A stretch of 64,000 bases of DNA, taken from positions 55,177,359-55,241,358 of the forward strand of contig JALIGW010000001.1 in the NCBI GenBank assembly GCA_023053685.1, given 5' to 3'. The notes beneath the pieces were generated by a model. It was not told the DNA's origin. It did no database searches and saw nothing but the letters and a program-made list of their open reading frames with translations. Position numbers and translations under genes: made by a program. Source of the DNA: Diadophis punctatus similis (taxonomy: Eukaryota; Chordata; Lepidosauria; Squamata; Dipsadidae). This document shows positions 41,601 through 53,600 of this stretch, piece after piece; position 1 is the stretch's first letter, and each line of letters begins with the position of its first letter.

Positions 41601-44600
41601 TGCCATAATATATTTTCCACTACTGTGCCCATTTCTTCCATATCTCATTTATTTTACTTATTATTGTGGAATGTGCAACAAGAGATTAATACTCACCCAA
41701 CCAATTAGCCCTGGTCGTAACTCACAGAAGTATTTCAGATCAAAATTTCCAATGCGAGGATTTAATTCGCGTCCCATAAAAAAATCATAAAAGATATTCC
41801 CTACAAATAAGAATATATGCATGGTTCCTATGAATTTCCTGCCGATAGCCCCATAATAGATTATAAAACAACAGAGGAATAACATAAATAATTGCAGTTA
41901 TTCTATTCTGAAATATTATTTTCCAATATTATTTTCACTTACCAGAATTTCCTCCATGGGATAATTCATGCTCAGGTGCTTTCAGAGAACGGGCATAGAG
42001 ATAAATGCTCAACAATAAACTAAAAATTGTAGCAGAGATAGCAAATTGCAGGAAGTGGTCATGTAAATAATAAAGCTCCATTTCAAAATATAGAGAAATT
42101 CCAACAGCTATAGCTGTTAGGATAAAAGCGTAGATTCCTTTAAAAAGAAAAGAAACAACAAATGAGACACACTTTTTCAAAAATAGGACAGGTACTATGA
42201 TCTAATAGCATGCCACCAAATTTTCTACTGCCATTTTGATGTGGGGGAATCAGATCATTTCCAAAATCTGCTTGGGACTGTATGCAGTTCATTGTCCATC
42301 TGTGACATAGTGTCATGTCTGAAATGACACAATTCTTTGTAACTGGCTAGAGAAATAAGAAATGCAGGGCTGGAGAAATGAGTAAACATGGTTGTTCATG
42401 CATCTCAGTTCAAGCAAGATATCCAAAAAGCAATCATTATCTAACCCTGTTGTGATTATGACTACAGTAAACAAGATGAAACAGGGCCCATATAAATCAA
42501 ATCCCCAAACAACGGTTTGGAACAGCAATAGGACTCAACCAATTATTTCTCAGTTAAATCAGAGACAATGGATTATCATTGCAGGATGTATTGCAGCCTA
42601 CCAGAAACATCCTAGACCAGTCATGGCAAACCTTTTTGGCACCAAGTGCCAAAAAAGTAGCATGTAAACGTCGTGTGCGGAGGCTCGTTGGGGCAGCGCT
42701 CCGGAAAAGCCAAACTTCCAGGTTCTAGCGCTCATGCGTGCCCAACAATCAGCTGGCTGGCGCGCATACGCACACTGGTTTTCAGCACTGCCACACGTGC
42801 GAAGGATAGCTGATTGTCGTGCGCGCATGTGCACCAGAAACCCAGAAGACAAACAGACAAGGCTGTGCGTGCCGGGCGACATAGCTTCCCGTGCCACTTT
42901 GGGCACGTGTGCCATAGGTTCGCCATCATGGTCCTAGACATTCCCACCACCATCAATACATATTAACATGCCCTTTGTGACTGAATACAGATTATTTATT
43001 CTGCAGTTGCAGGAAAAAAAGTTGCAGGAAAAAAATAAAATATTTAAAAAAATAATTAACAGTTTGAGTACCATCCTTTAAATTAGATTTTATGAGGACA
43101 ATTTATGGCTCACTAATATCGAAATAATGTGATAAATAATAAAATCAATAGCCACAATTTATCTATTTATATTTTTAAAAAGCACAATAAAATATGAATG
43201 TTACCGTATTTTTCGGAGTATAAGACGCACCTTTTTACCCCCCAAAAGAGGGTGAAAATTTGGGTGCGTCTTATACACCGAATGTAGCCCTACCCACCCA
43301 CCAGCCCCCACCCTTTGGAGGTTTTCGGCCTCCGTGCATCGCATTTTCGGCCGGTTCCAGCCATTGCTGGCCACCGCTGCCACCCGGAGCCGCTGCCCCC
43401 GCCCCTGCCACCGAAATCCCCCCTGCCGCTGTTCCTGCCCTAAGCCTGCTGCCATTGCTGGCCGCCGCCGCCACCGCAAGCGAGCCGCCACCGCCGCTAC
43501 TGCCCAACCCCCCCCCACACCGCCTGAAGCCTGCTCCCGAGGCACCTGAGCCGCCGCTGCCGTTGCTGTCTGAAGAGAGCCGACAGGTTAGAACTTTTTT
43601 TAAATGGTTTTTTTTAAATGGTTTTTTTAAGGTTGCCAAGTTTGAAGACCCTTGCACCCCCTTGGCAAGTTTAAGACTTGTGGACTTCAACTCCCATTCC
43701 TGAGCTAGTATGACTGGAGGAGGAATTCTGGGAGTTGAAGTCCACAAGGCTTAAACTTGCCAAGGGGGTGCAAGGGTCTTCAAACTTGTGGACTTCAACT
43801 CCCAGAATTCCTCCTCCAGTCATGCTAGCTCAGGAATTGGAGTTGAAGTCCACAAGTCTTAAAGCTGTCAAGTTTGAAGACCCCTGGGTTAAGGGTGCAA
43901 GGGTCTTCAAACTTGGCAAGTTTAAGACTTGTGGACTTCAACTCCCATTCTTGAGCTAGCATGACTGGAGGAGGAATTCTGGGAGTTGAAGTCCACAAGT
44001 CTTAAAGCTGTCAAGTTTGAAGTTTGTAAAAAGTGTACATGGTTGTAAAAAGTGTACATGGTTGTAAAAAATATTCTGCTACACTGGTATTTTATTAAAT
44101 AATATATTACTACACCATTTGGTTCAGAATACTTTTTTCCTTGTTTTCCTCCTCTAAAATCTAGGTGTGTCCTATATTCCGGTGCGTCCTATACTCCAAA
44201 AAATACGGTATATATTTAGATACCAATGCCTAGGCAATCTAACCATTGAAGTGCAACATTGTTTATATGAGAAAAATCAGACACTAGGCAGATATAACAC
44301 TCGGCTTAGATCTACAGTTTGATCTACAGTTTGATGTGGGACCCCGCAATCACAGAGGAGAGGATACTATGCCTCATTGAGTCCCAGCATACATGTGAGA
44401 TGCAAATTCTATTCAGGATTGTGCATTGCTGCCGTGAAAGTTCAAAGCCTGGCATTTTGTGTGGGGTTATTTATATGTCCTCCTATATCTGGACATTCAG
44501 TAACTCATTTGGCTTTCCATTGGGAATCAATGTTGAGCAGAAGTTGTGCAAGTGCTAATAGCCACAATAGTTAACTTTTTAACAGTACATGTAATTTATT

Positions 44601-47600
44601 CATTGATAAATTAAAATAAATAAAAAATTAAAACTATATCTGCCTGCCAACAGTTGGCCACACATATTTCACCAGGGATACCATTTCAGAATTGGGAGAT
44701 TATAAGTGAAAAGGCCCATCCCTGGATAACTATTTGTTATACCTCAGCATAGGAGAAAACTCAGAATAAAAGTTCTGAAGCTAATTTTAGATATGAATAG
44801 TAAAACATGGGAATATTCTGTAAGATGTTCTGGTAGCATCTTATCAGATGAACAGATTTTATTAAAAAGCACTAACCCTTCATAAGGTATGGCTTAATTC
44901 ATTTAGTGTGGGGGTAATTAAATGATATAGGATTTAAATCTGTTAAGATATACTGATCCTCAGCAAGGCAGGGTTCTGTCATTTAATACAAGAATGTTGA
45001 GTTGACATCAGGAGCTCGAGAATAAAAATTGCAATATGTACCATATTTTTCAGAGTATAAGATGCACCTTTTTCCCCCCTAAAAGAGGCTGAAAATTTGG
45101 GTGTGTCTTATACTCCGAATGTAGCTTTTTTGAAGCTTTTTTTTTCCAGCCCTAATGAGGTGCTAACCATCTTCCCTGCTCTTCCCTGCTTGTTTTCATT
45201 GCTACTCCCTCTGAAAAAGGTTTTTTCAGCCCTAATGAGGTGCTAACGATCTTCCCTGCTCTTCCCTGCTTGTTTTCATTGCTACTCCCTCTGAAAAAGG
45301 TTTTTCCAGCCCTAATGAGGTGCTAACCATCTTCCCTGCTCTTCCCTGCTTGTTTTCATTGCTACTCCCTCTGAAAAAGGTTTTTTCAGCCCTAAGGAGG
45401 TGCTAACGATCTTCCCTGCTTGCAGGGTTTTTTCATTCCTACTCCCTCCGAAGAAGTTTTTTTCCAGCCCTAAGTCTTTGCAGGCTTGTTTTCATTGCTA
45501 TTCCCTCCGAAAAAGGTTTTTTTCAGCCCTAACCAGGGGATAAAATAATGTGCTGAAGCTGAACAGACTAAGGACGCTAGCCAGATGAATACCTGATAGG
45601 TAGATTCCCCCCCCTTATTTTCCTCCCCAAAGGTGCGTCTTATACTCCGGTGTGTCTTATACTCCGAAAAATACAGTAACTGAAATACAGGTACTAATTG
45701 TATCAACATCAGATTAGTAAATTCCAAAGAAACTGTAAATACATATTTACCATTTATTCTATATGCCAGCCTAATTCCATTCCAAAGTGGTACCCCTTCT
45801 ACAATCTGAAAAGAAAAATATATTTTCATCTAAAATATTCACATTTTCGTAGATCATGCAATAGTAAAAGAATTAATAGTATTTTTAACACTCACCCACG
45901 ACCCCCCCACCAAAAAAACCCACAGTCTTGAGATATAGGAAGCAGAACTCTGAACAGTACTATGCAATTTGTGCTTTCACCAATATGAGGGTGTAAAACA
46001 AAAAGTAACCACAAGTAGTCCTCAACTCATGACCAACCACTGAGCCCCCAATTTTTGTTGCTAAGTTAAGTGAGTTGTGCCTCATTTTACAACCAATTTT
46101 GCCACAGTTAACAAATCACTGCAGTTGTTAAGTGAATTATGCAGTCATTAAGCAAATCTGGCTTCCCCCACTGACTTTGCTTATCGGAGTTGGCTTGGAA
46201 GGTTACAGATGGTGATCACATGACCCTGGGACAGTGCAACTGTTGTAAATACATGCCAGTTGCCAAGTACCTGAATTCTGATCATGTGACCATGGGAATG
46301 CTGCAACAGTCGTATTTGTGAAAAAAGTTCACAAGTCACTTTTCCACTGCTATTGTAACATCCATAAGTTCCTACCTAAACAAATGAGTGTAAGTCAAGC
46401 ACTACCTGCACTAGATCTTTCCTCACGGTTATAAAGACCATCTGGAAAAAGACTAGAACTACTGTATCCATCACAATGTATTATCTGAAGGAAGAATGAC
46501 ATTTTGTTTAGATTCCCTTGAATCTAGAGGTTTTATTCTACAGGACTGTCCCCAAATAGAATTCCACCCAGAATTTGGTAGAAAAGAATGAAAGCCTTGC
46601 CTACTCCCTTTTCCTTCAGCTAGTTCAAAATCCCTGACAGATCCATTCCATACATTGGATGATTTGTAGAATTCTATTCAATATTTCACAAGAAGAATCA
46701 TTACCCTGGAGGAAAATGTGTAACAAAAGCAATCTATAAAACTCTCATTAAATAAGAAAGGCAAAATTAAAACAAGAACCCCCTACCAACATATATCCTT
46801 GGAACCTGAGACATTAGCTCTTCTCTTCACCTCATGTAACCATTTTATAATGGGAGAGTTGAAATAACATTTATACTACATAAAACAGGATTTTTAAAAA
46901 GCTAGTCTAGAAATATGAAGTTACAATGCTGTTTTATAAATTAGATTTTAAAAAATCAAATTTCTACTTCTAGAGGTTTTACCTTTCCTATCGGCAGTAA
47001 GTAAAATAGGGCTTGGAGAAAGAACCAAAGAAGAAAGACACCAAACACTCTCGTCTCCCATAAATTTTGGAAAGCTGGTAGTGGAGGAGGAAAATTCAGA
47101 AGACTGGGGTCTTTCTGTGAGCACATTAGCAACAAGCAGAACACAGTTCCAGGCAGAAGAAATATCATAAAGAAGGCACCTTAAAAAAAAGTTATACAAT
47201 TATTAGAATCAATTCAATTCCAAGGAAGCTTTCCAGCAAGATAACTGATATCAACTAAAACATTAGCTGTATCTACTCTTATGTTCAAAATTATTTTCTC
47301 TATTGATATGAATGGAAAGTTTAAAACTTCAGTTATGTATCAAAGGCTCCAGACTATTATGCAATTATAGTTTATGACTTTCAAAACTAGCATACCGATT
47401 TTTCCTCCAAATACCAGTTCTTTTGTCTTCCGGCATACTTTTTCAATACTTTTTGGTGTTTCAAAAATTTTCTCTTCTGCATACATCTCCTCTCTTCTTT
47501 TCTCCTCCTTTCTAGGATGCAAATTATATCGTTCCAGAATGCGTTCTCTTCTTCGCTCAGACTCAATTCTTTGCCGCTACACACAAACAGCATAAGAGGA

Positions 47601-50600
47601 GAAAACAAATTGCTATCATCCATTAGTATGTACTAAAGAACCCTCCTCAGATCAAGTATTATCGCTCTCATTTGTTTTTGTTGTTGGCCATTATTTCCAA
47701 TAGTCCATTTCTTGGATTGGGAGTACCTGCACTCAGCCACTCAAGCAAGTCCCTGGTCATCTCATGCCCTCTACATGGAGCTACTCTTGAAGAGTATTTG
47801 GAAGCTAAAACTGGTGTAAAATGTGGTAGCAAGGTCAGTTCTTGAGGCCCATGGGGTGTGTACGTCCATGTTACATCACTGCTGCCAATTTGCTTCTGGG
47901 TACAATTCAAGGTGTTGGCTATCGCTTTTAAAGACCTTCATGGTATGGGCCCAGGCTATCTAAGGAACCGCTCAATGGGACTGACCAACCTCACCCATGC
48001 TGCCAGAAAAGGCATGCTGCAGATCCTATCAGTAAAAAAAATATCAAATTTCATACCTCTAAAGTGGCATGAGTAGAATAATTCACTTCTGTGATATCTG
48101 GCTCTCCATTATACTGATTTGTATTATTTTCATGCAGCCTCTGGATTGAAAAAACAGGGTATTTTAAAGAGGAATTATTTTATTAATAGTTACAATTAAA
48201 CTTTGTAGTTATAACTATTTATATATTATATAAATATAATAAATATTTAAGTATAGACATGAAAAGAAACCAGATTTATGGACGATGAATAAAGATTTGA
48301 ATCATATTATATAGTAATTTTATTTTATGCTTTTTTTGTACTAACAATTATAGAAAGTTCTCAAAAATGCACTAATAATAAATGCGATTACCCTTTGGTT
48401 GGTAACATTACTAACATGCAAAAACACAAATTAACATTCAATTTATTGGCAAAACATAAAATCCCAACCTTCTATAACAACTTTTAACAGTTTGTTTTAA
48501 AATGTCTTAGATGCCAAGATGGTTTTCCATGGGGGGAATAGTTCTACAATTTCTGCAAGTAAATCCTCAAAAGTGGAAGCAATTTGAAGCATTCTGTTAA
48601 TGTTCTAACCCTGAAAAAAGCCTATTTCATCAGAAACATGTCCCAAACACTTTGATCTGATTCCATTTCTGAGGTTATACTTCCAGAAACTTCAAACTAC
48701 TCTCAGAACATTCTCTATAGATTGATCTGAGCTGCTGTTTTGTTTTGTATCTTAGTCTCTCTGCCTGTATTGTATGTGTGCCTGATATGTACCTTGAAGA
48801 TTTACAGCTAAAGTCTGAGGGAATCGTAATCGTTTCTTGCCCTTCTCCATTGTCCTCAACACATTTAATTATTTAACCTTTATAGACATGATAAAAGTCT
48901 TAAGCTTATTAATATCAAAAAAGTACTATTAAAAATTTTATCTTTAAAGTTATGTGATGCAGAGTATGTGCAACACTGGCAAATCCAGGGCCAAACCATT
49001 TAGAGAATTCCAGAGCATTCTATTTCTCTCCAAGCCACTTGGTGATGGAAATTCCAGTCCCAATTACTACTTCAGGGTTAACTGTAAACCATCTCTGCTA
49101 ATCAAAACAATGAATTTTCTGGTTGAAATTCGATCAATTAAAAAGTTTTTAAGATAAAAATATTGTACTGGTATCAAAGAGTGATACTTATCCAAATTCA
49201 CTGCTGCTCTGATTAGAAGTCAATGCCAGGAATCCAAACTGGTTTAGTATCAATAGCATAAGGGCATCCAATCTCTTCCTAGAATAGGATGCTGTCATTG
49301 ATGGTACATTTCTTCCCTATGGAGATGATTGGTAGGAATCTCTGGCGTGTAACTGAGTCTTTTGTAGTTTCAGTGAAACCTGCATTTGCTGAAATGTAAA
49401 TTCAGGTCTGGGAACAAATAGGGCTAAATGCAACCTTCTTGGAGGTTTTCAATAGAGCAGAGCAGAGCAGAACAGAATAGAACAGAACAAAACAGAATAA
49501 TTTATTTGGCCAAGTGTGGTTAAATACACAAGGAATTTGTCTCCAATATAGAAGCACAACTTGTTTTCAATTAAAGTTTCACATGCTCTGAAAAGACTTC
49601 TTTCCCTGATCAAAGGCAAGCTATGACATAGTTGACATTCTAATTCTTAAATTATATTATCTCCTGGCTAGGACATATAAACCTCTAGCTGTAAACCGAA
49701 CACTACCTAGGCTAGAATCAGCCAGAGGATTGCAGCCTTTCCCTAATTATTCATTTGATCTCACCAAGAATGAAATCAAACAGCTGTTTCAAGTACAGAA
49801 TGAAAACCTCGCAAGAGGTGGTACAGCTCCTGTTATCTCCTGCAGAAGCTTTTCTGAGAAAGCTATCACCAAGCTTTTCTGAGAAAGCTATCATCAGATG
49901 ACCAGCTGTCATCTGAATGTTTTGAAATATCTTCTCCATCCTTAATAAATTTGTTGTATAGACACCAAGAATGCTAAGAAAGTGTTTATTAAGGGAACCT
50001 GAGAAAATCAAGTTCAACAGGAAAATGCATAGATCCAAAGAATTGGATCCATTCAAATATTAATATTTTACCAAAAACTTCCCAAAAGGAAAGCAGAAAA
50101 TCCTAAGCCAGCTTAATGACTCAAGCTTTATTTTGAAGAAAGAAAACCAGCATTTTGGAACTGTATAATTGTATCTGGTAAACTGTCAATCTCCTCCTAG
50201 GCCAGTCTCTTTCTTTCTTTCTGCTTGAAGAATGAGGGAGGCAGAACCATCACAAAATGAATGTGGGACATGAAAGCTAAGCAGACGTGCTCCAGAAGGG
50301 TGAAAACAGTGGATTTGTTTTTAAGAGACGGAGGAATAATGCTACTGTAATCATAAAGGTTGGGGAAGAATACTTAAGAGGCTGAAAACTTGTGACACTT
50401 ACATGCTGCTTATCTGTAAATCTGACCTCTGCACCCTGAACTAAACAGGAATGCTAAAGCCAAAAAGGGAAATTGATAATTTCCAGGATTTTTGCTACCA
50501 AGATGGAAATCATTAGAATTAACTTTTGATCCTCTCCAAACTTGAAAAGTAAAGTTGCAACTTCAATTTTTTTTTGGGCGGGGGGGGGGGGGGGATTTTC

Positions 50601-53600
50601 CAGAATTATATGCCTAACTCAATTTTAGTACTCCAGATGAAGCAGGTTGCTACTGATCCTAAGTGATGGAGAGATAAGCCATCTAATCTGCCTAGGTTCT
50701 GTCCAATCCAGTTCCCCGGAGAAGCATTTGTTTCTGACTGAAAGAAGCATATGGTATGTAGCCAACATGTCTGCAAATACAGCTAGTTAAATATTTTTGA
50801 GAAGAGAAAATACACCAAGGCAGGTGGCTAGTTTGCCAATACATTTGAATTCATTCCCTTTGGAGTTCTTTAGAAACAATCTTTCTTTTTTCCAAAATTT
50901 CTATTTGTTAGAAAGTTGCTACATAATGCTTAAATCAAATCTTTATTACAGTTACAAAGACCAGTAATGCTCAACATTCTCTAGCCTTACTCTACTTAAT
51001 GTAGCATTCTAATATAAATTAGAACATTGGTTTACCATCCTTTTATTGCAACAATGCTTGAAGATTCTTCAGTCAAAAAGCCTTAAACTGAAGCATAGCT
51101 ACTACTGAGCCATATTTTCCTGTACTTCTCATTAATGTAAATAGTAGTTGGACAATGTCTAAATATAATGAAATATAAATACATAATTCGATGTTCAGCA
51201 ACATGCTGTACTAAACTCCATCACCTTACTCTCATATTGATGGACTTTTCAGTTACTAGTGAAGTGCGACAAATTACTTGAGTTCTTCATAGGTATGCAC
51301 AAAATCCATCATTTCAGAAATGGAACATTCTGAAAAGTTCTGAACTAATCTCTTCTAACCCATGCCAGTCGCGCCATCCCAGGAGTCATTAGGCAGTTTT
51401 CATGAATGGGAGGTTCTGTATATCCCAAGTTCTTATTGAATCTTATCATGTATTGCTTCTTTGGTTTAACCAAAGTAGAATGAACAAATCACACAGAAGT
51501 CATCAACGTAACTTAAGTATCAAATTTTAGTTAACATAGTTTACAGCTATTATTAGGTATAACAATAAGTGCAACTGTGGAGCAGGGATTGTCTTGTAAC
51601 AAGCACATGCAACAAAGCCTGAGAAGTTGCAGGAAACAAAGTTCCTGAAGTAACACCTTACCTCCCTTGGAAAACTACTAAGTAATTCTTATCATTTTCA
51701 CGGATGCATCCTCTATTCCAATTCATTCCAACCCTTTCATGCATTAAATTGAAATGTAAACAAATTACATTTCTAAACATGTTTACCATATTTTCCTTCA
51801 AAATAAGTATTTTCAATCAAAAACTACATCAGGACTTTTGAAAAATACTGAAAGTCAATGTGGTTACATACTCCAATCTGTATAGGTCTTAAGAGCCTAT
51901 GTCTGAGTAGTTTTTTTAAAGCAATTAAACTGATTTTAAAGGTATCCTTAAAGCTGCATGGCTTTATGACAAATAGATTTTACTAACTGACAACAGATTA
52001 ATAAAATTACTGTTATCTCCCATATCTTATTATTTCATCTTGATTTGGAAAGAAGTGTACCTAGGTAAAGCTCCTACTTCATTATAATACCTACGTTTTA
52101 GCAGCATATAAATAACTAATGAACATAGCTTTTAGATCACATTGATGAACAATTTAATTAAATCTAAAGGAATTCAAAGCAATAGAAAACAAAATATGAA
52201 TATAGCTTTGTAATATCCCCTCCATCACAAGAGTCAAGAGATATCAAATCAAATACCAAAGGAGTCAGATTAGGTTCCCCAATATTATTTTCATTTTTTG
52301 GTTCTCTGCTTCGTGAGGAAGAACGACGTTTGTGTTTTGCTGGTCGACCAGGTGAACGAGATCTAGAGCCCGATCTAGATCTGCTACCACTGCGTCTTGA
52401 TGGAGAACCTGAGGAAGAGCTGCTTTTTCTAAATCGAAAAGATGACAGAGACTAGAAAAAAACAAATAAAATTATTTTATTACAGCGTAACTAGCTAGCA
52501 GTAAGTATTGATACCTATATTTTCATTTAAAAGTGGCACATTATTTTAAATAACTCAAGTTCCAGAAACATCATCTAAAAGAGTTAATATAATAAACTGA
52601 TAGGAAAATGCAACCTGATTCAGAAAATATGATTTCTAATAATTATGGCAATATGTGAATAATATATTGATACATATCTATAAAAGTATGTAGGAAATCC
52701 ATACCTAATCATAACCTTCAAAAATTAATATGCCTTAAAGATTGTTCAGCATCTAAAGGCAACATGGTACCTGCCAGGGATGCCCATTGCCTCCTGTACT
52801 TTTTAATTTAATCTTAAAACGATTAGAGATACAACTTAAATAATCTTCCGATACAGATGAAGTAAAGGTTGATTCTTAAAATACAAGATTTTACTTTTTG
52901 CCATTGTTACGTTTGTTATGCTTAGTAATTGTACTTCCTCATTACAATTACTAATGAATGAAATTTGGTCATATAATTTTTATTCTGGATAAAAATTATT
53001 TGGGGTAAATCTAATTTATTTCCTTTAGCATCAAATGTCGCACCAGAATAATGGTACATACATAGGATTTGAGTTTTACTAATTTTATTAAACATTTAGG
53101 GATTTATATTCCTAAAATATTTTAAAATTTATCCAAATTAATACATCTGCTGTACTGTAATTTTACATATACTTTTACTCCACCTTTTTATTTTTTATTA
53201 ATAATTCAGTCGCTGAACTCCTTCCTCCTCCTATTTTCCCAGCAACAACTCTATGGGGTGGGGTGGGCTGAGAGAGCATGACAGTCCCGAAATTACCCAG
53301 CTGGCTTTAAGATACCTTTGACTTGCTGGGGCATAATAAATATAATTTAAATGAATACAACTTCTAGGATTGTGTATATTTCAGGAGCAATAGCCATCTA
53401 TGAGGTAAATGGGTAGCTACAAAGTTTGATATATAAATAATCTTTATTCCAAAACAATATTTTGGTCAAATTGAGCAGTTCTTCCTAATGCCATTTTTTG
53501 AATATTATTAAATCGTACATTGACAAAATTACTGAAAAAAATCTGGCTTTTAAATATATGAATATTCTGCTGAATTATATACAGACTACTTAAAAGGTAA

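Larger units (their letters stand above)
42138..45750. other. LBR intron carrying three DNA transposons
   Basis: Contains a hAT MITE (42618-42931) and two pogo-family MITEs (43204-44208, 45041-45676). 42138-42609 and 44209-45040 show nothing else recognisable. Confidence 0.65.

Noticed and set aside
45147..45540. Regularly spaced repeats suggestive of a CRISPR array
   Set aside because: Units are contiguous 80-bp copies without unique spacers, inside a eukaryotic MITE.
52265..52465. 66-codon minus-strand frame over an LBR exon
   Set aside because: It is the shifted frame of the RS-rich exon; the correct frame gives the SR repeats and joins in phase with its neighbours.
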